Below are positions 34,834 to 44,701 of a stretch of 64,000 nucleotides of DNA, in pieces. Source of the stretch: Halomonas halodenitrificans DSM 735. Its GTDB lineage: Bacteria > Pseudomonadota > Gammaproteobacteria > Pseudomonadales > Halomonadaceae. The notes under the pieces were generated by a model. The model was not told the origin of the DNA. It saw nothing but the letters and a program-made list of their open reading frames with translations, and searched no databases. Within the stretch, counting starts at the first letter, position 1, and each line of letters begins with the position of its first letter. The stretch covers positions 62,001 to 126,000 of the forward strand of contig NZ_JHVH01000002.1 of the NCBI RefSeq assembly GCF_000620045.1. The letters run 5' to 3'. Both the position numbers and the translations under genes were made by a program.

Positions 34834-34853
34834 GAGAGTGGCTCACCCTGCCG

Positions 34854-35780
34854 TCAGGGCACCGGCGGCAGATCGATCTGGTCGCTGCGAGTGATGTTCT
34901 CGGTCATTTGCCGGCATAGCTTGAGGAACTCGCGCATGCCGGTGGCAAGGTACTTGTGGCGGTGCCAGATAAAGGTGAACTGGCGGCTCAGATCCAGTTC
35001 CGGGGTCACGATCGGCACCAGGCTGCCGCGACGGAAGGCATCACGCAGCGCCAGCCGTGAGACACAACCGATGCCCAGCCCCGATTCTACCGCACGCTTG
35101 ATGCCCTCTGTGTGTTCCAGCTCCAGCAGCACGTTGAAGCGGCCACGGCGATGGCGGGCCGCCTGCTCCAGGGTCAGGCGCGTCCCCGAACCCTCCTCGC
35201 GCATGATCCAGGCCTCACGCATTAGCCGTCCCAGCTCCACTTCCCCGGCCGTCGCCAGGGGATGGCGGGGTGAACAGAACACCACCAGTTCATCCTCGAC
35301 CCAGGTCTGGGAGACCACGTCCTCTTCTTCACACTGCCCTTCGATCAATCCGAGGTCCAGCTGATGATGACGCACGCTGTCGACGATGGCGCGAGTATTG
35401 CGAACCGCCAGCCGGACTCGGCTGCCGGGATGGCGCTGCATGAAGTCGCTGATCAGCAGGGTGGCCAGGTAGTTGCCGATGGTGAGGGTGGCGCCGACGT
35501 CGAGCACGCCGATGCCCTGCTGACCGTGGAGCAACTCCTCGACCTCTTCGGCGCGATCGAGCAGCGCTACCGCCTTGGGCAGCAGCTGGAAGCCCAGGGC
35601 GTTGAGGCGCAGGCGCTTGCCGTGGCGGTCCAGCAGCTGGCAGTTGAACTGCTTTTCCAGTTCGGCGAGGGCACTGCTGGCGGCGGACTGGGAAAGTGCC
35701 AGGGCACGAGCCGCACGGGATACGCTCTCGTGCTGGGCCACTGCCACAAAGACCTCCAGCTGACGCAGGGTAAAGCGCAT
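34854..35780 (-). CDS. finR: LysR-family regulator FinR (controls fpr)
   Basis: FinR (308 aa) has a LysR winged helix (LRQLEVFVAVAQHESVSRAA, ALSQSAASSALAELE) and a LysR effector domain. Sequence stretches such as ATLTIGNYLATLLI, WVEDELVVFC and RAVESGLGIGC match Pseudomonas FinR closely. Pseudomonas FinR activates the divergent fpr gene during superoxide stress or sulfur limitation. The gene is divergent from fpr here too, with a LysR-type palindrome between them. Activation of fpr is therefore the expected role. Confidence 0.88.
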   Translation of the reverse strand: MRFTLRQLEVFVAVAQHESVSRAARALALSQSAASSALAELEKQFNCQLLDRHGKRLRLNALGFQLLPKAVALLDRAEEVEELLHGQQGIGVLDVGATLTIGNYLATLLISDFMQRHPGSRVRLAVRNTRAIVDSVRHHQLDLGLIEGQCEEEDVVSQTWVEDELVVFCSPRHPLATAGEVELGRLMREAWIMREEGSGTRLTLEQAARHRRGRFNVLLELEHTEGIKRAVESGLGIGCVSRLALRDAFRRGSLVPIVTPELDLSRQFTFIWHRHKYLATGMREFLKLCRQMTENITRSDQIDLPPVP

Positions 35781-35810
35781 GGGGCGGACTCCAATGACTC
35801 ATATCAAGGT

Positions 35811-35831
35811 TATGGATAAACGTTATCCATA
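35811..35831. promoter_or_regulatory. Candidate FinR operator between finR and fpr
   Basis: TATGGATAA-ACG-TTATCCATA is a perfect 9-bp inverted repeat in the AT-rich 143-bp gap, containing the LysR T-N11-A pattern. It lies 31 bp from the finR start and about 93 bp from fpr, a usual location for a LysR recognition site that also represses its own gene. Confidence 0.65.
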
Positions 35832-35923
35832 CAATCCATTTAACAGATAACGCCTCCTGACTTAGAATTCAATTCAAATATTTAGTTAATTTTTATTCTT
35901 TTTTAGAATATCAAGGAGCCGGC

Positions 35924-36700
35924 ATGAGTAAGTTTGCTTTGGAAGAGGTGCTAAGCGTCCATCACTGGAACGATACCCTGTTCAGTTTCCGCACCACCCG
36001 CGAGCGAAGCCTGCGCTTCAAGAACGGTCAGTTCGTGATGATCGGCCTCGAGGTGAGTGGCAAGCCGCTGATGCGTGCCTATTCCGTTGCCAGCCCCAAC
36101 TATGAGGACCATCTGGAGTTCTTCAGCATCAAGGTGCCCGACGGCCCGCTGACCTCGCGGCTGCAGCATCTCGAGGTGGGTGACCAGATAATGGTAAGCC
36201 GCAAGCCCACCGGTACCCTGGTTACCGATGACCTGCTGCCGGGACGCAACCTCTATCTGCTGTCGACCGGCACCGGGCTCGCCCCCTTCATGAGCCTGAT
36301 CCAGGATCCCGAGGTGTACGAGCGTTTCGAGAAGGTGGTGCTGGTGCACGGGGTGCGCAATGTCAGCGAGCTGGCCTATGCCGACTTTATCCAGAAGGAG
36401 CTGCCGGCCCACGAGTATCTGGGCGAAGAGATCAGCGCGAAGCTGATTTATTACCCGACGGTGACCCGCGAGACCTTCCATACCATGGGCCGCCTGACCG
36501 ATCACATCCGCAGTGGCAAGCTCGCCGAGGATACCGGCCTGCCGGCCCTGGATCCCAAGCAGGACCGCGCCATGCTCTGCGGCAGCCCGGCCATGCTGGA
36601 AAGCACCAGCGAGCTGCTCGATGAGCTGGGCTTCAAGATCTCACCGCGCATGGGGGAGCCCGGCGATTATGTGATCGAGCGCGCCTTCGTGGAGAAATGA
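35924..36700 (+). CDS. fpr: Ferredoxin/flavodoxin-NADP+ reductase
   Basis: Fpr (258 aa) is an FAD enzyme moving electrons between NADPH and ferredoxin or flavodoxin, for Fe-S repair and redox balance. The FAD motif is LMRAYSVASPNYEDHLEF (about residue 48), the NADP site is STGTGLAPFMSLI (about 111), and the C-terminus AFVEK is the bacterial class I form with a short tail after the FAD-stacking region. An AAGGAG precedes the ATG. FinR, divergent, is the expected activator. Confidence 0.96.
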   Translation: MSKFALEEVLSVHHWNDTLFSFRTTRERSLRFKNGQFVMIGLEVSGKPLMRAYSVASPNYEDHLEFFSIKVPDGPLTSRLQHLEVGDQIMVSRKPTGTLVTDDLLPGRNLYLLSTGTGLAPFMSLIQDPEVYERFEKVVLVHGVRNVSELAYADFIQKELPAHEYLGEEISAKLIYYPTVTRETFHTMGRLTDHIRSGKLAEDTGLPALDPKQDRAMLCGSPAMLESTSELLDELGFKISPRMGEPGDYVIERAFVEK

Positions 36701-36710
36701 CCCGGGCATA

Positions 36711-36727
36711 GCCCGGCTGCGCCGGGC
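36711..36727 (+). terminator. Terminator hairpin after fpr
   Basis: GCCCGGC-TGC-GCCGGGC is a perfect 7-bp stem 10 bp after the fpr stop. No T-run follows. Confidence 0.55.
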
Positions 36728-36751
36728 GCTGGAATAGGTTCCTGGCCCTCT

Positions 36752-36832
36752 GGGGACAGACCCCGGCCAAGCCGTCCCGGCTCGTCTTGGTACACCTTGC
36801 TTACGGTGTTTCCGCCGCCGGGGTCTGTCCCC
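36752..36832. repeat. 81-bp element with 16-bp perfect terminal inverted repeats
   Basis: GGGGACAGACCCCGGC (36752-36767) is exactly repeated in reverse complement at 36817-36832, enclosing 49 bp. Each arm also folds on itself (GGGG-ACAGA-CCCC). This looks like a REP/MITE-type palindromic element left in the fpr-glnK gap. No transposase is present. Confidence 0.6.
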
Positions 36833-36853
36833 GAAGGACTCAGCTTCCAGCTT

Positions 36854-36988
36854 TTACACGGCATCCTTGCCGGTCTCGCCGGTGCGGATGCGGAGGTTCG
36901 GCTTCCCGATCACCTGCTCCAGCGGAGTGACGAAGATCTTGCCGTCGCCGATCTTGCTGAAGGTATAAGCGCCACGCTGGTGATGGCT
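36854..36988 (-). repeat. glnK 3'-end fragment, tandem copy B (135 bp)
   Basis: Read on the minus strand this unit encodes [20 protein letters not shown] then [12 protein letters not shown] and a stop, the last part of GlnK with a five-residue insert (GKPNL) compared with the intact gene. It differs from the adjacent copy at only two bases. The upstream join is out of frame with the GlnK reading frame, and there is no start, so it is a non-coding remnant. Confidence 0.8.
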
Positions 36989-37123
36989 TTACACGGCATC
37001 CTTGCCGGTTTCGCCGGTACGGATGCGGAGGTTCGGCTTCCCGATCACCTGCTCCAGCGGAGTGACGAAGATCTTGCCGTCGCCGATCTTGCTGAAGGTA
37101 TAAGCGCCACGCTGGTGATGGCT
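36989..37123 (-). repeat. glnK 3'-end fragment, tandem copy A (135 bp)
   Basis: This is the same 135-bp unit as the preceding one, directly abutting the stop codon of intact glnK at 37124. Relative to the gene it has a 15-bp insertion and a 5-bp longer, altered stretch (AAGGTATAAG region on the plus strand). The two copies therefore resemble each other far more than the gene tail. They probably arose by tandem duplication after the first copy was acquired or diverged. Confidence 0.8.
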
Positions 37124-38857
<1,734 letters not shown>

Positions 38858-38910
38858 GGGACGTCTCCAGGCGGGTAGGCTCCAAGCGGTGGCAGAGGGG
38901 GCGGCAATGC

Positions 38911-39303
<393 letters not shown>

Positions 39304-39306
39304 CTA

Positions 39307-39322
39307 AGCGCATGACATGCCA
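39307..39322 (-). promoter_or_regulatory. Candidate sigma54 (-24/-12) promoter of glnK-amtB
   Basis: Read on the minus strand the site is TGGCATGTCATGCGCT, matching TGGCAyG-N4-nnGCw with the invariant GG and GC at the correct 10-bp spacing. It lies 58 bp upstream of glnK in an AT-rich gap. The rest of that gap (39323-39517) shows no other feature. Confidence 0.6.
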
Positions 39323-39517
39323 AAAAAAGAAAACCCTATAAATATCAACTTTCTGTGAGTTATTTTGTGATGATCTGTGCCGCCGTCTCCGGGTTCCCGG
39401 CGGGGCAATGCCCCCCGATGGTGCCCGGGAGCACCCCTCACGCCCCGCAAGAGGGCATGCGTCACGGGGGCGCCACGCGTATCCTGTGGGGGATCATTCC
39501 CAATCAGGAGAATCGCC

Positions 39518-39877
39518 ATGGCGACCCAGGACAGAATCGGCCGGTTGGCCCAGCAGATCGGCGAGCGCCTGCAGGGGGCCTCACAGGCGCCTGAAGAGGT
39601 GCAGAAAGGTGTTCAACAGGTCGTCAGGGGGGCCTTCGACCGCCTGGAGCTGGTTTCCCGCGAGGATTTCGACATCCTGATGGATGTGCTGCAGCGCACC
39701 CGCGCCAGGGTCGAGTCGCTGGAGAAGCAGGTGGCGGCCCTGGAGGCACTGGTGGAAGCCCAGTCCGACGCCGGGGCCGTGCCCGCTGACGCCGGAACGG
39801 TCGACGCGTCCGGCGAATCTGCCGCTGACGAGGCATCGACCCGGGCGGAAGAGGACGCCGACGAAGCGGGACGCTGA
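39518..39877 (+). CDS. ubiK: Ubiquinone biosynthesis accessory factor UbiK
   Basis: UbiK (119 aa, YqiC/BMFP family) assists the Ubi complex for aerobic ubiquinone synthesis. The family core is recognisable: an N-terminal amphipathic helix, then RGAFDRLELVSREDFDILMD, then a C-terminal trimeric coiled coil (TRARVESLEKQVAALEALVE). An acidic tail (about residues 85-119) is longer than in E. coli UbiK. The ATG at 39518 follows AGGAG. It is upstream of comM. Confidence 0.85.
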   Translation: MATQDRIGRLAQQIGERLQGASQAPEEVQKGVQQVVRGAFDRLELVSREDFDILMDVLQRTRARVESLEKQVAALEALVEAQSDAGAVPADAGTVDASGESAADEASTRAEEDADEAGR

Positions 39878-39934
39878 GGCGCGCGCTCCCTGGCTGGACT
39901 AGCCTGAAGGCAGTCCTTTCGCGAGGGAGCGCCG

Positions 39935-41437
39935 ATGATGCTGGCGATCGTGCACACCCGGGCCGGTCTCGGCCTGGAGGCCCCTGCGGTGCAGGTAGAA
40001 GTGCACCTCTCCAACGGCCTGCCCAGCATGACGCTGGTCGGCCTGCCGGAGGCGGCGGTAAAGGAAAGCCGGGAACGGGTGCGCAGCGCCCTGGTCAATG
40101 CCGGCTTCGAGTATCCGCTGCGCCGCATCACCCTCAACCTGGCCCCCGCCGACCTGCCCAAGGAGGGCGGTCGCTTCGACCTGCCCATCGCCCTGGGGCT
40201 GCTGCTGGCCTCGGGGCAGCTGCCTCCCACCTGCCTGGAGAATATCGAGAGCGTCGGCGAGCTGGCGCTGGACGGTGCACTCCGACGTGTCGAGGGGGTG
40301 TTACCCCTGGCCCTGGCGGCGCGCCGCGCCGGTCGGCGCCTGATCGTGCCCCGGATCAACGCCGATGAGGCGGCGCTGGCCGGTGAGCTCGAGGTGTTGC
40401 CCGCCGATCATCTGCTCGAGGTAGTGGCCCATCTGCTGGGCCAGACCCCGATCACCCCCCACCGATTGTCGCGCCCGCCCCAGGCGGTACAGACACTGCC
40501 CGACCTCGCCGAGGTGCGCGGCCAGTTCCAGGCCCGCCGTGCCCTGGAGGTCGCCGCCGCCGGCGCCCATAACCTGCTCTTCGCCGGCCCGCCCGGCACC
40601 GGCAAGACCATGTTGGCCAGTCGCTTGCCGGGGATCCTGCCGCCGCTGACCGAGGAAGAGGCCCTCGAAGTGGCGGCGGTGCGCTCGGTCAATGGATTGC
40701 CGCTGCGCGCCGAGTGGGGGAGGCGTCCCTTTCGCTCGCCGCACCATACCGCCAGCGCCGTCGCGCTGGTAGGCGGCGGCGCCAAGCCGCGCCCCGGGGA
40801 GATCTCGCTGGCCCACCATGGGGTACTGTTCCTGGACGAGCTACCGGAGTTTCCGCGCCATGTGCTGGAGGTGATGCGTGAGCCCATGGAGTCGGGGCGC
40901 ATCCATATCGCCCGGGCCAGCCACGAGCGCCGCTATCCGGCGCGTTTCCAGCTGGTGGCGGCGATGAACCCTTGCCCCTGTGGCCACCTGGGCGATCCGC
41001 GCCAGGCCTGCCACTGTACGGCGGCGCAGATCCAGCGCTATCAGGCGCGCCTCTCCGGCCCGCTGCTCGACCGCATCGATCTGCAGGTGGAGGTCCCGGC
41101 CCTGCCGCCGGAACAGCTGACGGCCAATCAGGCGGGTGAGGACTCCGCCACGGTGCGTCGGCGGGTGCTGGCGGCACGCGAGCGTCAGCTGGCGCGGGGG
41201 GCGCTCAACGCCCACCTGGCCGGGCGTGGGCTGGAGGCGGCCTGTGCCCTCTCGGCGGCCGACCGCGCCTGGCTGGCGGCGGTACTGGAGCGACTCCGGC
41301 TCTCGGCCCGGGCCTATCATCGCGTGCTGAGGGTGGCCTTGACCCTGGCCGACCTGGCGGGGGCGTCCAGGCCCGAGCGGGAGCAGTTGATCGAGGCGGT
41401 GGGCTATCGCCAGCTCGACCGGCTGCTGAAGGGGTGA
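39935..41437 (+). CDS. comM: ComM (YifB family) Mg-chelatase-like AAA+ helicase
   Basis: ComM (500 aa) is a hexameric AAA+ helicase that promotes branch migration during integration of transformed DNA. It has the N-terminal Lon-like domain (GLPSMTLVGLPEAAVKESRE), the Walker A FAGPPGTGKTMLASRL (about residue 213), Walker B VLFLDELPEF (about 290), and zinc-type cysteines in MNPCPCGHLGD with a following CHC. Length and domain order are normal. Confidence 0.95.
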   Translation: MMLAIVHTRAGLGLEAPAVQVEVHLSNGLPSMTLVGLPEAAVKESRERVRSALVNAGFEYPLRRITLNLAPADLPKEGGRFDLPIALGLLLASGQLPPTCLENIESVGELALDGALRRVEGVLPLALAARRAGRRLIVPRINADEAALAGELEVLPADHLLEVVAHLLGQTPITPHRLSRPPQAVQTLPDLAEVRGQFQARRALEVAAAGAHNLLFAGPPGTGKTMLASRLPGILPPLTEEEALEVAAVRSVNGLPLRAEWGRRPFRSPHHTASAVALVGGGAKPRPGEISLAHHGVLFLDELPEFPRHVLEVMREPMESGRIHIARASHERRYPARFQLVAAMNPCPCGHLGDPRQACHCTAAQIQRYQARLSGPLLDRIDLQVEVPALPPEQLTANQAGEDSATVRRRVLAARERQLARGALNAHLAGRGLEAACALSAADRAWLAAVLERLRLSARAYHRVLRVALTLADLAGASRPEREQLIEAVGYRQLDRLLKG

Positions 41438-41459
41438 ATCCATGGCTGGCGCGGCCGAT

Positions 41460-41897
41460 TCACTCAGGCCGAGGGGGATCCTCGGCCCCGATGCGGGAGG
41501 CTACGTCGTCAATATCCTGATGGCGCACATCCATGCCCTCGACCAGATAGATCACATACTCCGCCAGGTTGCTGGCATGGTCGCCGATGCGCTCGAGATC
41601 CGACGTGGCGCGGGTCACCGCTAGCACAAGGCGCAGGTCCGAGGCCGCCGGCTGACGGCGCATCAGCAGCAGGGCGCACTCGTCGTCGATCTTGATCTGC
41701 ATGTCATTGACGCGCCGGTCGTTGGCTATTACCCGCTGCGCCAGTGCCGTGTCCGACTCGAGCAGCGAGCGCGTCGCATCCTGCACCTGCTTTTCCACCA
41801 GGGCACCCATGTCCATCAGATGCGCTTTCAATGCCTCCAGCTCCTGATGGAACTGGCAGGAAATATGCTGGCGATGGGAGTTGTTGGTCATGGTCAT
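41460..41897 (-). CDS. phoU: PhoU-type phosphate regulator, half-length (internally deleted)
   Basis: PhoU normally has about 240 residues in two repeats and couples the Pst transporter to PhoR. This protein has only 145. Its first 100 residues match the first repeat up to TSDLERIGD. What follows (YVIYLVEGMDVRH and an acidic tail) matches the very end of the second repeat, which in E. coli follows a second ERIGD ([20 protein letters not shown]). The roughly 95 residues between are missing. ATG 41897 follows GGAGG with 8-bp spacing. The gene is divergent from pstS. Whether a single-repeat PhoU can work is unknown. Confidence 0.85.
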   Translation of the reverse strand: MTMTNNSHRQHISCQFHQELEALKAHLMDMGALVEKQVQDATRSLLESDTALAQRVIANDRRVNDMQIKIDDECALLLMRRQPAASDLRLVLAVTRATSDLERIGDHASNLAEYVIYLVEGMDVRHQDIDDVASRIGAEDPPRPE

Positions 41898-42184
41898 CGG
41901 TGGCCCTCCACAGGCATGGGCAACCACGCCCATGCCCGATCATGTCATCGTCGGTACGCCCTGCTCTTGCTGGGTGACAAGCGGGGCATGTCGCAGCCTC
42001 AAAGGCTAGCGAAGCTATGTTGCAAACAGGTTAAGCCCGGCGATCCTTCGTCTCCTCGCCAATGGGGCGGTGCCCAAGGCCCAGTTCACACGGTGCAGCG
42101 GCAGGTTTTCACAGGAGGGTGCAACGGGAGCGCGTAAGAAGAGCGAGCGACTCAGACGTGCGAGTAAGACGGGTTTTTTTGGGG

Positions 42185-42202
42185 CTGTCATGAAGTTGTC
42201 AC
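42185..42202 (+). promoter_or_regulatory. Pho box upstream of pstS
   Basis: CTGTCATGAAGTTGTCAC consists of two PhoB half-sites (CTGTCAT and TTGTCAC) repeated at 11 bp, the consensus arrangement. It lies 62 bp before pstS. The rest of the 366-bp phoU-pstS gap shows a T-run (42174-42180) and no gene. Confidence 0.85.
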
Positions 42203-42263
42203 CTTCGTGGGCCATCTTCGGCATCGCAAGGGACGAACACCTACCTCATCAGGAGCGCCTTCC

Positions 42264-43331
42264 ATGAGCTGTACCTTTAACAACGATGCTTTCAAGCAAC
42301 GCGCCTTCAAGACGACCTTCAAGACGACCTTCAAGACGACCGCCATCGCAGCCGCCGTCATCGGCGTGGTCGGTATTGCCCAGGCCCGGGACCAGGTTCG
42401 CATCGTGGGCTCCAGCACCGTGTACCCCTTTGCTAGCTATGTGGCCGAGGAGTTCGGGGCGACCACCGACTATCCGACACCGGTCATCGAATCCACCGGC
42501 TCCGGCGGTGGCCTGCGCCTGTTCTGCAACGGCATCGGCGAGGGCACCCCGGACATCAGCAATGCCTCGCGCCGCATGAAGCCTTCCGAGTTCGAGCGCT
42601 GTGTCGAGAACGGCGTCACCGATATCACCGAAGCCTTCGTCGGCTATGACGGCATCGCCCTCGCCCAGTCCGGCGCGAATCCGGCGATGGACGTGACCCG
42701 CGAACAGCTGTTCCTGGCCCTGGCCGCCAAGGTGCCGGTTGATGGTGAGCTAATCGACAATCCCTATGGCCGCTGGAATGAAGTCGATGCGTCCTTGCCG
42801 GACCGCGAGATCGCCGTCTATGGCCCGCCGACCACCTCCGGCACCCGGGACGCCTTCGAAGAGCTGGTGATGGAGGCCGCGTCCGAGTCAATGGAGGCCT
42901 ATGGCGGTGATGGTTACACCGATATTCGCGCCGATGGGGCCTATGTCGATTCCGGCGAGAACGACAACCTGATCGTCAAGCGCCTTGCCGAGAACACCAG
43001 CGCCTTTGGCCTCTTCGGCTACTCCTTCCTCGAAGAGAACGCCGACACCCTGCAGGGCTCCAGCATCGATGGTGTGGCACCGACGCCCGAGGCCATCGGT
43101 AGCGGCGAGTATCCGGTATCCCGCTCGCTGTTCTTCTATATCAAGAACCAGCACGCCGAGGAGGTGCCGGCGCTGTATGCCTACGCCGAGCTGTTCATGA
43201 GCGAGCAGATGGTGGGGGATCTGGGCTATCTGAAGGGGGTCGGCCTGATCCCGGCCGAGTCGAGCCTGCGCGAGGATGCGCGCGACACGGTGGAACGCCG
43301 CGCCTCGCTTGAGCCGAGTGACCTCGACTGA
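42264..43331 (+). CDS. pstS: Phosphate ABC transporter, periplasmic binding protein PstS
   Basis: PstS (355 aa) captures phosphate in the periplasm. It has a signal peptide (about 1-40, ending IAQA-R), the start RIVGSSTVYPFASYVAEEF and the phosphate-contact segments ESTGSGGGLRLFC and PTTSGTRDAFEELV. It belongs to the longer PstS type seen in marine and halophilic gammaproteobacteria rather than the E. coli type. The n-region of the signal peptide contains a FKTT triple repeat coded by a 12-bp tandem repeat. A Pho box lies upstream, and AGGAG precedes the ATG. Confidence 0.94.
   Translation: MSCTFNNDAFKQRAFKTTFKTTFKTTAIAAAVIGVVGIAQARDQVRIVGSSTVYPFASYVAEEFGATTDYPTPVIESTGSGGGLRLFCNGIGEGTPDISNASRRMKPSEFERCVENGVTDITEAFVGYDGIALAQSGANPAMDVTREQLFLALAAKVPVDGELIDNPYGRWNEVDASLPDREIAVYGPPTTSGTRDAFEELVMEAASESMEAYGGDGYTDIRADGAYVDSGENDNLIVKRLAENTSAFGLFGYSFLEENADTLQGSSIDGVAPTPEAIGSGEYPVSRSLFFYIKNQHAEEVPALYAYAELFMSEQMVGDLGYLKGVGLIPAESSLREDARDTVERRASLEPSDLD
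42306..42341 (+). repeat. Three perfect 12-bp tandem repeats in the pstS signal sequence
   Basis: TTCAAGACGACC occurs three times in a row and encodes FKTT each time, placing several lysines before the hydrophobic core. Changes in copy number would stay in frame. Confidence 0.85.
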
Positions 43332-43427
43332 ACACTGCCCTGACCGTGCAGCATCGGCCGGCCACCCGCTGGGGGCCGGCCGTCGGGTATCGGCGGCATA
43401 CGTGGATGACCATTGCGAGAGATAGCT

Positions 43428-44684
43428 ATGTACACCGATCAATACCTTGCCCTGTTCTGTGCCGCCCTGGTGGTGTTGGGACTGGTCGCCTTCTTCACGG
43501 CGCGCGCCAAGGCGGCCAGGGTGCGGGCCGGCGGCACCGCGATGACGGCCCAGCCCGACCAGTATGGCTGGTTTGGCGTGCTGTCGACCGCCGCGCCGGC
43601 GCTTGGGGTAAGCCTGGTCGGCGCCATGAGCATGCTGCTGATCGGGGGGACGATCCCCACCGCCATGCTGCTGGTGGTCAGTATCGGCGTGGCCTGTATG
43701 GGCCTGGTGGGCGGCATCCTCATGGTCAGGCCGGCGTTTCACGCGCGTCGCGCCATCGAGGCGTTTGTGCGCTTCATGCTGGCCGGTGCCGCGTTGATCT
43801 CCATTCTCACCACCCTGGGCATTCTGGTCTCGATCATCAGCGAGGCGCTGCGCTTCTTCCAGATGCAGGGCTTCTGGGACTTCATCACCGGCACGGTCTG
43901 GAACCCCGGTGCCAGCTTCCTGGAGGCGGCCGGTCGTGGCGAGGAAGGCGCCAGTGCCGCCCAGTTCGGCTCGCTGCCGCTGTTTGCCGGCACCTTCATG
44001 ATCACCGCGATCGCCATGCTGGTGGCCATTCCGATCGGTTTGCTGTCGGCCATCTACATGTCGGAGTTCGCCGGCTCGCGGGTGCGTGGCATCGCCAAGC
44101 CGGTGCTCGAGGTGCTGGCCGGCATTCCCACGGTGGTCTACGGCTTCTTCGCGGCGATTACCGTGGCGCCGTTGATCGTCACGGCGGCACAGCTGCTCGG
44201 CCTCGAGGCCGATTTCAACAACGCCCTGGCCCCGGGCATCGTCATGGGCATCATGATCATCCCGTTCATTTCCTCGTTGTCCGATGACGTCATCCACTCG
44301 GTGCCCGACAGCATGCGCCAGGGGGCGCTGGCGCTGGGCCTGACCCAGGGCGAGACCATCCGCGATGTGGTGGTGCCGGCGGCGCTGCCCGGCATTATCT
44401 CGGCCTCGCTGCTGGCGGTATCCCGGGCACTGGGGGAAACCATGATCGTGGTGATGGCGGCGGGCATGCTGCCCAACCTGACCGCCAATCCACTGGACAA
44501 CATGACCACGGTCACGGTGCGTATCGTCGCCGCCCTGACCGGGGACCAGGAGTTTGCCAGCGCCGAGACGCTGTCCGCCTTTGCCCTGGGGCTGGTGCTG
44601 TTCGTGGTGACCCTGACGCTCAACCTGGTGTCGGTGATCATGATTCGCCGCTTTCGCGAGAAATATCGGGTCAACAATCTCTAA
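43428..44684 (+). CDS. pstC: Phosphate ABC transporter permease PstC
   Basis: PstC (418 aa) is one of two Pst inner-membrane permeases. It has an N-terminal extension with two helices before the usual six-helix core. The permease loop is recognisable in the region DSMRQGALALGLTQGETIRDV with PGIISASLLAVSRALGET. AMLVAIPIGLLSAIYMSEF opens the core. The longer form pairs with the longer PstA that follows. Gap to pstS is 96 bp and to pstA 17 bp. Confidence 0.94.
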   Translation: MYTDQYLALFCAALVVLGLVAFFTARAKAARVRAGGTAMTAQPDQYGWFGVLSTAAPALGVSLVGAMSMLLIGGTIPTAMLLVVSIGVACMGLVGGILMVRPAFHARRAIEAFVRFMLAGAALISILTTLGILVSIISEALRFFQMQGFWDFITGTVWNPGASFLEAAGRGEEGASAAQFGSLPLFAGTFMITAIAMLVAIPIGLLSAIYMSEFAGSRVRGIAKPVLEVLAGIPTVVYGFFAAITVAPLIVTAAQLLGLEADFNNALAPGIVMGIMIIPFISSLSDDVIHSVPDSMRQGALALGLTQGETIRDVVVPAALPGIISASLLAVSRALGETMIVVMAAGMLPNLTANPLDNMTTVTVRIVAALTGDQEFASAETLSAFALGLVLFVVTLTLNLVSVIMIRRFREKYRVNNL

Positions 44685-44701
44685 GTCGAGGAATCACTGG
44701 G

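Noticed and set aside
42120-42182. Intrinsic terminator before pstS (T-run at 42174-42180)
   Set aside because: The seven T residues follow no convincing GC-rich stem, and the Pho box begins right after.
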